Below are positions 19,370-27,110 of a stretch of 64,000 bases of DNA, one piece after another. This DNA is from Bacteroidota bacterium (GTDB lineage Bacteria; Bacteroidota; Bacteroidia; Bacteroidales; VadinHA17). The position numbers and the translations under genes are program-made. Numbering within the stretch: the stretch's first letter is position 1; each line of letters starts with the position of its first letter. The DNA is taken from NCBI GenBank assembly GCA_016718875.1, contig JADKBL010000005.1:1-64000 (forward strand), given 5' to 3'. Under the pieces are notes generated by a model. It worked only from the letters and a program-made list of their open reading frames with translations. It was not told the origin of the DNA and did no database searches.

Positions 19370-21844
19370 TTATTCCGACAGGCTGAAAATCACCGGATAC
19401 TGGCAGTTGTATTCGAAGCTTATCAGTCCATTTGGATCCGATCTGTATACACTTGTTTCGGTTCCATCTACAAAAAGCTTATATGAAGAATCCGGTCTCA
19501 GATTCTTTACTGAAAAAGAAAATAATCCGGAAGTCCTGATTTCCCATTTTCGAATTTTATCACTCCACTCCGAGATATTAAGACTCACAGGAAGAGTGGA
19601 TGATCTTGTTATTGTAAGTTCATCCGTATTGCGGTTCCCGGGGTAATAAATCAAAACATTTCCGCTCATGCTAACCCCGAAATCATTACTGTCCTCTATT
19701 GTGAAATCGGATGCTGAAATTTTATACTTATTCTCACTTAAGTGTACTTTATACACTTTATCTCTTAATGAATAATTAAATTCTGTCCCGTTAAGTTCGG
19801 AGGACATGTCAGGCTCAAGACCAAACCTGTTCCACCTGGGTCTGATTCCATAAATATCGCGATACAAAGCTGTAATTGTTGTGCTTGAACCAGCAAGAAT
19901 ATCCGAACCAACACCTGTCTGTGTAATGCGGCTGAAACGCTGAGATGAGAGGCCATCCTTATTGTACTGATTCAATAGATTCTTAATATACTTCAGAGCA
20001 ATCTCTTTGTTATACTTCACATATGATCTGACACCCAGGTATCCCCATGTGGGAAAAATATCCCCATTTTCATAGTTAGGAAACGGCCAGTTAACAGGTT
20101 CATGCACCTCTTCCTTTTTGAAAGACTCAAAGCACAGGGGCCAGTGAAAAAGTTTTTCAGCTGAAGTTTTTTCCTCTATCTGGTCTAGTATTGCTTTTAT
20201 CCTGGCCTGGTCATCACATATACCAAAAGCTATTGCTGCGAAGTTAACAGGTGTAACAAGGTTATCTCCATGAAGTGATCCGTCTTTATCCCTCCAATAT
20301 ATATATTGACTTTTTTCCTCGGACCAGAATCCTCCGTATCTGGCAGGTTTATTGAAAGACTCCTTAAGCCTTGCTGCTACTTTCAAATAGTAAGCAGCTT
20401 TTCCTGTATCGCCAAGTATTATTTCACAATCTGCCCACTGGTTCAGGGCCTCATACATGAGTGCATTAACAAAGGCATTCTCGAAACTTGCCCAGACAAC
20501 ATCAACCCAGTCGCTGCATTTTTTTTCTTCAGTATTATCATTCAGCATCTCAAAGATCCCGTTGTTATTGGAATCTCTTTTAATCAGCCAGTTAAGTACT
20601 TTTTCGCAACTCTGCTTATGTGATTTCAGCCATTCAAGGTCACCTGTCTGGTGGAATAGTTCAACGGTATTTATTACCTGGGAGGGCTGGGCATCAATTG
20701 TGTATCCCCATGGGCAATCGTAATATCCTGTTTTGAAATCATAATTGCTCTTTTCTGCTTCAGGAACATCATGCCACCTGGCAAGGACCCTGCCATCACT
20801 CTCAATTGCATGGTCTCTTTCCTGATCAAGCATTGATGCCATATTCTTCAGATAGTTAATGTCATTTACCGCTAATCCTATCTGCGCAAAGAATGGCTCA
20901 TGCAGGCATTTCCAGTTTGTTATCCAGCCATTGCCTCCAAGAATGCTTTTGTCAACAACACCATACCTCCCTGTGGTGTTCAGGAGTTCTCTCACAGCTA
21001 CAGCATCAACACCCGGAAGAACACCTCTGTCGTATTCTTTTTTATAATCAACATAACTCAGATTAATAGTCATTGAAACAGCTCCTGCCTCAACATCAAA
21101 GGGAGAAAACACATCCTCCTTTTCACTGACAAATCGGCTTAGGTTATATCGCTGACCTAACTCACTTGAAGTAAGATACTGGTTAAATTTAAAATTCTTT
21201 TCGGGAGAGTGGCTGAATGAACCTGCAATTTTGCCACCCGAAGAAGATGCAGCTTCAATCTTCAATCCGTTACCCGACTCAGGCTCCCAGAATGTTACAC
21301 CATTAGTGTGAACCCCGTATGTATCATTGAGATTTCTGAAGTATTTGCACCAGACCACACCACCTGTATTAAGTATTCCACCCTTCCATGTATCGAGGCT
21401 TTCGAAGTGCCAGGCCGGAATTGACATATTATCAATCGTCCCGTTTTTAGAATACACACGTTTTATTTCCCAGGTGATATTATTTCCTGAAGCAATAAAT
21501 ATCCACGTCTCGGAAACACTTATGTTATCATCACCAAATAAGATATTGCTTATTGTAAGACTGTTTTTACGTTTCCTGACAACTACTTTTGCAGCAGATT
21601 CAATTGATGTAAATACTCCTGTGCCGGTTTTAATTGAGGTGAAAGCACCATCAGGGGAAAGAGTGTTTTTTCCTTTAATTACCAGACTGCTTACCCTGCA
21701 ACCCATTCCATAATCAACCTTAAGCTGCAGGTTCCCTGATGAATCAGATAGTGTAATATTTTTCCCGTCACGATCGAGGTTCAAAACCTGTGCGTGCAGC
21801 GAAAAAGAAAACAGCAGCATCAATATAGCGGGTATGCTGCGCAT
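19370..21844 (-). CDS. Secreted six-hairpin (alpha/alpha)6 glycosidase-like protein
   Basis: An 824-residue protein with a signal peptide ending SLHAQ, an N-terminal beta-sandwich (about 25-275), an (alpha/alpha)6-barrel of the six-hairpin glycosidase clan (about 300-690) and a short C-terminal beta domain. Barrel landmarks are YYDCPWGYTIDAQPSQ, CSDWVDVVWASFENAF and WGYLGVRSYVKYN. The segment YGIRPRWNRFGLEPDM resembles ends of GH94 or glycogen-debranching-type enzymes. Candidate acids are in these loops, but the family and substrate are not certain. I use the ATG at 21844, because the longer frame to 21868 starts with TTG and would overlap the lactonase stop. It lies 16 bases after the lactonase gene. 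Confidence 0.8.
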   Translation of the reverse strand: MRSIPAILMLLFSFSLHAQVLNLDRDGKNITLSDSSGNLQLKVDYGMGCRVSSLVIKGKNTLSPDGAFTSIKTGTGVFTSIESAAKVVVRKRKNSLTISNILFGDDNISVSETWIFIASGNNITWEIKRVYSKNGTIDNMSIPAWHFESLDTWKGGILNTGGVVWCKYFRNLNDTYGVHTNGVTFWEPESGNGLKIEAASSSGGKIAGSFSHSPEKNFKFNQYLTSSELGQRYNLSRFVSEKEDVFSPFDVEAGAVSMTINLSYVDYKKEYDRGVLPGVDAVAVRELLNTTGRYGVVDKSILGGNGWITNWKCLHEPFFAQIGLAVNDINYLKNMASMLDQERDHAIESDGRVLARWHDVPEAEKSNYDFKTGYYDCPWGYTIDAQPSQVINTVELFHQTGDLEWLKSHKQSCEKVLNWLIKRDSNNNGIFEMLNDNTEEKKCSDWVDVVWASFENAFVNALMYEALNQWADCEIILGDTGKAAYYLKVAARLKESFNKPARYGGFWSEEKSQYIYWRDKDGSLHGDNLVTPVNFAAIAFGICDDQARIKAILDQIEEKTSAEKLFHWPLCFESFKKEEVHEPVNWPFPNYENGDIFPTWGYLGVRSYVKYNKEIALKYIKNLLNQYNKDGLSSQRFSRITQTGVGSDILAGSSTTITALYRDIYGIRPRWNRFGLEPDMSSELNGTEFNYSLRDKVYKVHLSENKYKISASDFTIEDSNDFGVSMSGNVLIYYPGNRNTDELTITRSSTLPVSLNISEWSDKIRKWEIRTSGLFSFSVKNLRPDSSYKLFVDGTETSVYRSDPNGLISFEYNCQYPVIFSLSE

Positions 21845-21860
21845 TGTGGATATTAAGTAT

Positions 21861-22970
21861 TTACTCAATAAACTTCAGGCAGGAAGGGGACTTGATCTTA
21901 TAATCCTTCCCCGGAAGAACCGGAAGTCCTGTTTTTTTATCCAAAGTGAATAAGGAAATATTTCCGGAATTCTGGTTTCCTGATATCAGGTATTTTCCTG
22001 TCGGGTCGAGGACAAAATTCCTTGGCCATTCTCCCCCGCATGAGGTATGTCCGGCAACAGTTACTTTGCCATCAGTGCCTATTTTAAAAGTAACAATGGA
22101 ATTATGACCCCTGTTGGATCCGTAAACAAACTTGCCATTTTTTGAAAGATGGATATCAGCGCAGTAGTTTTTGCCTGTGAAATCAGCCGGTATTGTGGAA
22201 AGAGTCTGTATTTCACTCAGTTCACCTGTTTTTGCAACTTCAAAAACTGTAAGAGTGGAGCCCAGTTCATTTATCACATACATTTTCGATCCGTCCTTAC
22301 CGAATGTAAAATGACGAGGACCTGATCCTTTGGTCAGCTTTGCATAACCTTTGTTTATCAGTTTCCCTGATGCCTTGTCAAGATCGTAGATAGCAACCCT
22401 GTCAAGGCCAAGGTCAGTAAGATATATTTTGCCATTTGGTCCGGGTGCTATCATATGGGCATGTGAACGTGTTCCCTCTTCGCCCTTAAACATAATTGTA
22501 TCACTTACTGCAGATGGTACTCCGTTTGCATCAAGTCTTACAACTGCAACTGAACCTCCTCCATAATTGGCAATCAGGAGAAAATCCTCCTCAGGAGTCA
22601 GGGAAATATAACATGGTCCTCCGTTGGGAACTGCAAGTTCCTTGATCTTCTCCGTAGTGCCAGATTTTACATCAAGCCTGACAGCTGTTACTCCTCCGGC
22701 TCTCATACCATTTACCCTGCCAACTTCATTTACTGCATAGATAATGCTGCGTTTCTTTGAAATGCAAAAATAGGAGGGATTATTACCCGCATCATTTTCA
22801 GAGACCTTTGAAAAGGTGCCCTTTGCAAAATCAACATCAATAACATGTAATCCCTTTTCACCCTGCCCTGTATAAACTCCGGCATATAGCCTCGTCGTTT
22901 GTGCATTTACAGTAACGGAGAAAACAACAATAAGTGCCGATATCAAAACTGAACAAATACTTTTTTTCAT
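21861..22970 (-). CDS. Exported lactonase family beta-propeller (6-phosphogluconolactonase-like)
   Basis: A 369-residue protein with a signal peptide (cleavage near VNAQ, residue 24) followed by a seven-bladed propeller of the lactonase family (PF10282). Diagnostic segments are YAGVYTGQGEKGLHV, NPSYFCISKKRSIIYAVNE, NGGPCYISLTPEEDFLLIANY and the C-terminal WPRNFVLDPTGKYLISGNQ. Because it is exported it is unlikely to act on cytosolic 6-phosphogluconolactone. It more likely opens aldonolactones made by the neighbouring oxidoreductase. It lies 13 bases after the isomerase gene and 16 before the glycosidase. The start is an ATG. Confidence 0.9.
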   Translation of the reverse strand: MKKSICSVLISALIVVFSVTVNAQTTRLYAGVYTGQGEKGLHVIDVDFAKGTFSKVSENDAGNNPSYFCISKKRSIIYAVNEVGRVNGMRAGGVTAVRLDVKSGTTEKIKELAVPNGGPCYISLTPEEDFLLIANYGGGSVAVVRLDANGVPSAVSDTIMFKGEEGTRSHAHMIAPGPNGKIYLTDLGLDRVAIYDLDKASGKLINKGYAKLTKGSGPRHFTFGKDGSKMYVINELGSTLTVFEVAKTGELSEIQTLSTIPADFTGKNYCADIHLSKNGKFVYGSNRGHNSIVTFKIGTDGKVTVAGHTSCGGEWPRNFVLDPTGKYLISGNQNSGNISLFTLDKKTGLPVLPGKDYKIKSPSCLKFIE

Positions 22971-22983
22971 TTTTTATTATTTA

Positions 22984-23931
22984 TTATACTTCAAAACTGT
23001 CACACTCCCTGTATGCCTGTATCACTCTGGCTTCACCCTCTTTGGTCCTGTCTTTCATGCCGTGCTCCATACAGATGACTCCCTGGTATCCTTTATTATA
23101 GATAAACTTAAACACATTCTTATAATTTATTTCGCCGGTAGTTGGTTCCATTCTTCCCGGATTATCGCCACAATGCAAAGCTCCGATTTCACTCCATGAG
23201 GCATCCAGATTCGGGATAAGGTTCCCTTCTGTAATCTGCTGATGATATATGTCCAGATTTATCTTACATGAAGGCCTGTTAACCGCCCTGCAGATAGAAT
23301 AGGACTGTGGCACACCGGTTAGGAACAAGCCCGGATGATCCCTCAGAGTATTGAGGGGTTCCAGCACTATTGTAAGACCCGCCGGTTCAACTATATCGCA
23401 ACAGTATCTCAGGTTATCAATAACATTGGCTGTCTGGTAATCACGATGAAGCTTTTCATCATACCGGCCCGGAACAACAAGCGCTTGTTTTGCCCCGGTA
23501 CGTTTTGCTACCTCAACACCCTCTTTCATCTTGTTTATCAGCATTTCACGTACTTCAGGCTTGTTAAGAACAAATGAGGTGACTGAGAAATCGGCGTAGA
23601 GAACAAAAGGACCAAAGTCCATTCCCAAACGTTGCAACTCATTCAGATACTTAACCTGATCCTCCGGAGACCTGCTCATAAGTCCGTTATCAAACATAGC
23701 CCTGAAACCCATATCGTGACAAAATTTTATGTTGTCGATGATATCTGTCCCGGCATGTTCACGAAACATGCCTACCGAAGGGGCATATTTCAGCTTGAAA
23801 GGAACAACAGGATCGGGTGTTTTTTCCTTTGTCTTCTTCTTACCGTCCTGACCAAAAACTGCAGGAGCAGCTAAAAGAGCGGCTCCTGCGAATGTGGCTT
23901 TCTTTATGAAGTTTCTTCTTGAATCTGTCAT
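22984..23931 (-). CDS. Tat-exported sugar isomerase/epimerase-like TIM barrel (hydroxypyruvate isomerase-like)
   Basis: A 315-residue protein starting with a Tat signal (DSRRNFIKKATFAGAALLAA). It has a xylose-isomerase-like TIM barrel (AP_endonuc_2 / hydroxypyruvate isomerase group): GFRAMFDNGLM, VVPGRYDEKLHRDYQ, LEPLN with the metal-ligand Glu, LDIYHQQITEGN with metal-ligand Asp/His, ALHCGDNPGRMEP, and a closing MEHGMK. These are the positions of the divalent-metal site in the fold. It probably isomerises or hydrates an oxidised sugar in the periplasm. It is the second gene of the operon, 39 bases after the oxidoreductase and 13 before the lactonase. A paralogue is at 33827-34693. Confidence 0.9.
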   Translation of the reverse strand: MTDSRRNFIKKATFAGAALLAAPAVFGQDGKKKTKEKTPDPVVPFKLKYAPSVGMFREHAGTDIIDNIKFCHDMGFRAMFDNGLMSRSPEDQVKYLNELQRLGMDFGPFVLYADFSVTSFVLNKPEVREMLINKMKEGVEVAKRTGAKQALVVPGRYDEKLHRDYQTANVIDNLRYCCDIVEPAGLTIVLEPLNTLRDHPGLFLTGVPQSYSICRAVNRPSCKINLDIYHQQITEGNLIPNLDASWSEIGALHCGDNPGRMEPTTGEINYKNVFKFIYNKGYQGVICMEHGMKDRTKEGEARVIQAYRECDSFEV

Positions 23932-23970
23932 TTCAGAATTTGGTTTTTAAATTCTCAATACCTGATCAGG

Positions 23971-25320
23971 TCAACCCTGGCCCGGAACATACGGAAGTCC
24001 TGCAACAGGAACTTCTTTGTTGATATTAACAGGACCAAATTCAAATACTGTTGGTCCGATCTTGAGGTCCGAGTTCATCATCTCGTCGTAAGTTGTTTCT
24101 TTACCGGTATAAGCTGAGATACGTCCCATGATTGCAACCATGGTTGAAATAGCAGTATTTTCCAGTTCGTTGAATGTCTGGCCTGTACGTATTGCTGTAA
24201 CCAGGTCGATATGCTCCTGAACATATGGATCGACACTTACATTGTCTGTTGGTTTTCCGTCCTTGTCAAGAGGATACTGATATTTCCAGAGTTCTGCACC
24301 TGAAAGGTCAACAACAGCGTTACGGCAGTTTGTAGATCCTTTTGCACCCTGAAGTCTTTCAGATACATTATTTACACAACCGTTTATCTGACGGCACATA
24401 CTGTGTACATGAATCCCGCTTTCAAATGAAAAGTCAACACTGAAGTTATCATACTGGTCACCGGTAACACGACGAAGTCTTGAACCAAAACCTACAGCTT
24501 TAACAGGATGAGAACCTGTAAACCAGTTTAGAACATCAAGATTATGAACATGCTGTTCAACAATATGGTCGCCTGATAGCCAGGTCCAGTTAACCCAGTT
24601 GCGGATCATATATTCCATTTCGCTCCAGCTTGCATTCGGATCGCGGTGCCACAATTTGCCACCGTTCCAGTAAACATTACCGCCAACAACATCGCCCATC
24701 AGTCCCTGTGCCACCTGTTGCCATGTAGCAACATAGTCGCGCTGGTGTCTTCTCTGTGTACCTGTTGCAATACTAAGCTCAAGTCCCTTGGCTTTCTGTG
24801 CTGTAGCCATAACTGACCTTGCACCTACGGGATCTACGCATACAGGTTTCTCTGAAAAAATATGTTTCTTAGCCTGAACACATGCTGCGAGGTGTTCGGG
24901 ACGGAAATATGGAGGAGTTGCGAGAATAACAATATCCACTCCTGAATCAATTACTTTCTGATAAGCATCAAAGCCTGCAAAACAATTCTCAACTGGAACA
25001 TCCTGTCCCTTCTGTTTCTTAATTGCTTCCCTGCAAGCGTCAACTCTGTCCTGGAATGTATCGCCCAGGGCAGTAATCTGAAGGTTAGGCCCTGCACTTA
25101 AAAAATTTATTGCAGCTCCTGTACCACGGCCTCCGCAGCCAATAACACCTGCTTTAAGAACAGGTCCGTCAGGAGCCTGGTCAAGCATCGTTGGCATAGC
25201 AACGGTCTTTTTTGTTTCGCGTGAACAGCCGGCGATGATCGAAGGAACCACCACGCCTGCTACACCTACAGTTGCTGCTTTACCAAGAAAATTACGTCTT
25301 GAAATGCTGGAATTTTTCAT
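23971..25320 (-). CDS. Tat-exported Gfo/Idh/MocA oxidoreductase lipoprotein
   Basis: A 449-residue NAD(P)-dependent sugar oxidoreductase of the Gfo/Idh/MocA family. A Tat motif SRRNFLGK is followed by a lipobox IIAGC (Cys32), so it should be a Tat-exported lipoprotein. The Rossmann motif GVIGCGGRGTGAA starts near residue 58, and the family EKPVCVDP segment with the catalytic-region Lys follows. As in glucose-fructose oxidoreductase, a tightly held cofactor would be needed outside the cytoplasm. It is the first gene of a five-gene operon ending at 18037. It may make a keto-sugar or lactone used by the next two enzymes. The start is an ATG. Confidence 0.92.
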   Translation of the reverse strand: MKNSSISRRNFLGKAATVGVAGVVVPSIIAGCSRETKKTVAMPTMLDQAPDGPVLKAGVIGCGGRGTGAAINFLSAGPNLQITALGDTFQDRVDACREAIKKQKGQDVPVENCFAGFDAYQKVIDSGVDIVILATPPYFRPEHLAACVQAKKHIFSEKPVCVDPVGARSVMATAQKAKGLELSIATGTQRRHQRDYVATWQQVAQGLMGDVVGGNVYWNGGKLWHRDPNASWSEMEYMIRNWVNWTWLSGDHIVEQHVHNLDVLNWFTGSHPVKAVGFGSRLRRVTGDQYDNFSVDFSFESGIHVHSMCRQINGCVNNVSERLQGAKGSTNCRNAVVDLSGAELWKYQYPLDKDGKPTDNVSVDPYVQEHIDLVTAIRTGQTFNELENTAISTMVAIMGRISAYTGKETTYDEMMNSDLKIGPTVFEFGPVNINKEVPVAGLPYVPGQG

Positions 25321-25439
25321 GATGATAAGGTTAGTTTTATGAAAATAAATAATTGCCTGTGATTTGGATGTCCTCTGTAAATATATATAATAAATGAAAT
25401 ATTAGCCAGTAGCTTTAATATTTTTAACTATTAAAACAG

Positions 25440-26972
25440 CTAATTACTGCCTGCAACATTGCCCGTATTCTTATCAAACTCACAGACAACCCTGAATCCA
25501 ACATTAAAACAGTCGGAGTACCACCATATGCTCTTTGGCATCTGGGGATCCGTCTTAAGCCATGCTGCGGTCCTTGTATAGTCGCGTTTGGCTGACCTCA
25601 GAAGATCAGCAGTACTCTGGAATGATCCTCCTCTGACAACTCTTTCTTCACCGCTCTCCGGACCTTTTGGATCCTTAACAACACCCTGTGGATAAAGAGA
25701 ATACGTATCTTCCCTGTACCAGTCGGAACAGAACTCAGCAACATTGCCAAGCATATTCTTCAGACCGAAAGCATTTGGTTTAACTCTATCAGCTAATTGG
25801 GTCTTCGACATACTGTTTCCTTTGTAAACAACATAAGTATTTATTACAGCTGTATCGTTTTTAGAAAGCTTTGCCCTGATACCGGTTTTATGAAACTTGT
25901 CAGGATCACCGGGGAAAAAGTAAGGACCCTCACTGCCTGCACGGCATGCATACTCCCATTCAGCTTCGGTAGGCAGGCGATATGTCTTTCCAGTTACCTG
26001 GCTAAGCCACCTGCAATATGTTTCAGCAGCATGATATGAAAATGAAATAGCAGGCCTCTGTCCCATTCCCCATCCCTGGTCGGGCTGACCGTATGGAGGA
26101 GTTGCACCTGAAATGGCATCTGTTTTGCTTTCCTGTTTCTTACGTGTCCCTTCAGTGTCAGTTGAACGACCCTCCGCTGCTGTCTGAACATAAAATGCAA
26201 GATATTCATCCCATGTAACTTCTATCTCTGCCATAAAGAAAGGAGAAAGCTCTACCTCCCTTACCGGACCTTCGTCAGGCTTTCTGAATGGCTCATCAGC
26301 ATTGCTACCCATCTTAAACTTCCCTCCGGGAATTGCAACCATATTGAACGCGATTGATGAATTCGGGATCTTTTCTGTATAATTTTTTAATTCTGTTACA
26401 TGTGTCGGTTCTTTAAAGATCTCCTTCGGAGCAGCAGATGCAGATCCAAATGTGGCATTGCTGCCATGTGTATATCCTGCAATGAAATGGCCTGCATTCA
26501 GATGGCAGTTTATACAATGAAGCTCATCTGTCTTTTTGGTCTGTGTATAGTAAAGATGAGCATTCTCTCCCTCCTTTGTAAGCTTTGCAGGAAAAAGGTT
26601 AACATGGCATTTTTTGCAGCTGGTCTCAAATACATGCCCCCTTGCTACTTCGAGCCTGCCACGCTCTTCCCAGTTAAATGATAATGAGTCTTTTGTCCAG
26701 TAGCTCCAGAGATCCCTTAATCCTGTTGTGGCTTTATGGTACAGGTAGTTTTCTCCTTTAGGCGGCAAATGGCAATCAACACATGCAATTCTTGATCCGG
26801 ATTTTGTATCATAATGGACCGATTTCTTCCAGGCGGCATCAGCCTGGGGGTGAATATGGCACGACATGCAAAACTCATTCGACGAGGTTGCATCAATTGC
26901 CTTTCCCCCTCCAAGTATCAGTAATACACCCACAATCATACCGGGAACAAACCACAGGAGAACCTTCTTCAT
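25440..26972 (-). CDS. NapC/NrfH-like tetraheme cytochrome fused to a SUMF1/FGE-fold domain
   Basis: A 510-residue fusion. The N-terminal helix (about 5-23) anchors it in the membrane. Four CxxCH haem sites follow at 35-39 (CMSCH), 64-68 (CVDCH), 119-123 (CKKCH) and 153-157 (CINCH), with spacing as in NapC/NirT/NrfH quinol-oxidising cytochromes. After a linker, residues about 209-503 are a SUMF1 / formylglycine-generating-enzyme-like domain (VAIPGGKFKMGSN, RLPTEAEWEYACRAG, MLGNVAEFCSDWY, RVVRGGSFQS). The FGE active-site Cys pair is not evident: RGGSFQST follows where active enzymes have Cys. So the domain may bind a ligand or be structural. No NrfA partner is adjacent. It is divergent from 27111, with a palindrome between them. 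Confidence 0.9.
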   Translation of the reverse strand: MKKVLLWFVPGMIVGVLLILGGGKAIDATSSNEFCMSCHIHPQADAAWKKSVHYDTKSGSRIACVDCHLPPKGENYLYHKATTGLRDLWSYWTKDSLSFNWEERGRLEVARGHVFETSCKKCHVNLFPAKLTKEGENAHLYYTQTKKTDELHCINCHLNAGHFIAGYTHGSNATFGSASAAPKEIFKEPTHVTELKNYTEKIPNSSIAFNMVAIPGGKFKMGSNADEPFRKPDEGPVREVELSPFFMAEIEVTWDEYLAFYVQTAAEGRSTDTEGTRKKQESKTDAISGATPPYGQPDQGWGMGQRPAISFSYHAAETYCRWLSQVTGKTYRLPTEAEWEYACRAGSEGPYFFPGDPDKFHKTGIRAKLSKNDTAVINTYVVYKGNSMSKTQLADRVKPNAFGLKNMLGNVAEFCSDWYREDTYSLYPQGVVKDPKGPESGEERVVRGGSFQSTADLLRSAKRDYTRTAAWLKTDPQMPKSIWWYSDCFNVGFRVVCEFDKNTGNVAGSN

Positions 26973-27008
26973 CTTTTAAAATTTTAAGGGCTTAAGATAT
27001 ATAATAAT

Positions 27009-27042
27009 ATTTCACACGCTACGGGGTGTGAAATATTTCACA
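27009..27042. promoter_or_regulatory. CRP/FNR-type palindrome (TGTGA-N6-TCACA) between divergent genes
   Basis: TGTGAAATATTTCACA (27027-27042) is a perfect 16-base palindrome matching the TGTGA-N6-TCACA operator form of CRP/FNR-family regulators. An overlapping second inverted pair, TTTCACAC (27010-27017) and GTGTGAAA (27026-27033), adds a third half-site. It lies 54 bases upstream of the cytochrome-SUMF1 ATG and 68 upstream of the nucleoside hydrolase-FmdE ATG, a good position for shared control. Confidence 0.5.
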
Positions 27043-27110
27043 ATAAAATCCGTCTTAATCTGTTTCTGATTGTTATTGTAATAATAGTAATTTTATGGTC
27101 CAATTTTATC

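Noticed and set aside
21845..21868. Upstream TTG start for the six-hairpin glycosidase
   Set aside because: It would overlap the lactonase stop and precede a normal signal peptide that begins at the ATG at 21844.
25440..26972. Genuine formylglycine-generating activity (sulfatase maturation)
   Set aside because: The cysteine expected after RGGS is absent and no sulfatase gene is nearby.
27009..27042. Transcription terminator between the divergent genes
   Set aside because: Both neighbouring genes start here rather than end, and no T tail follows the palindrome.
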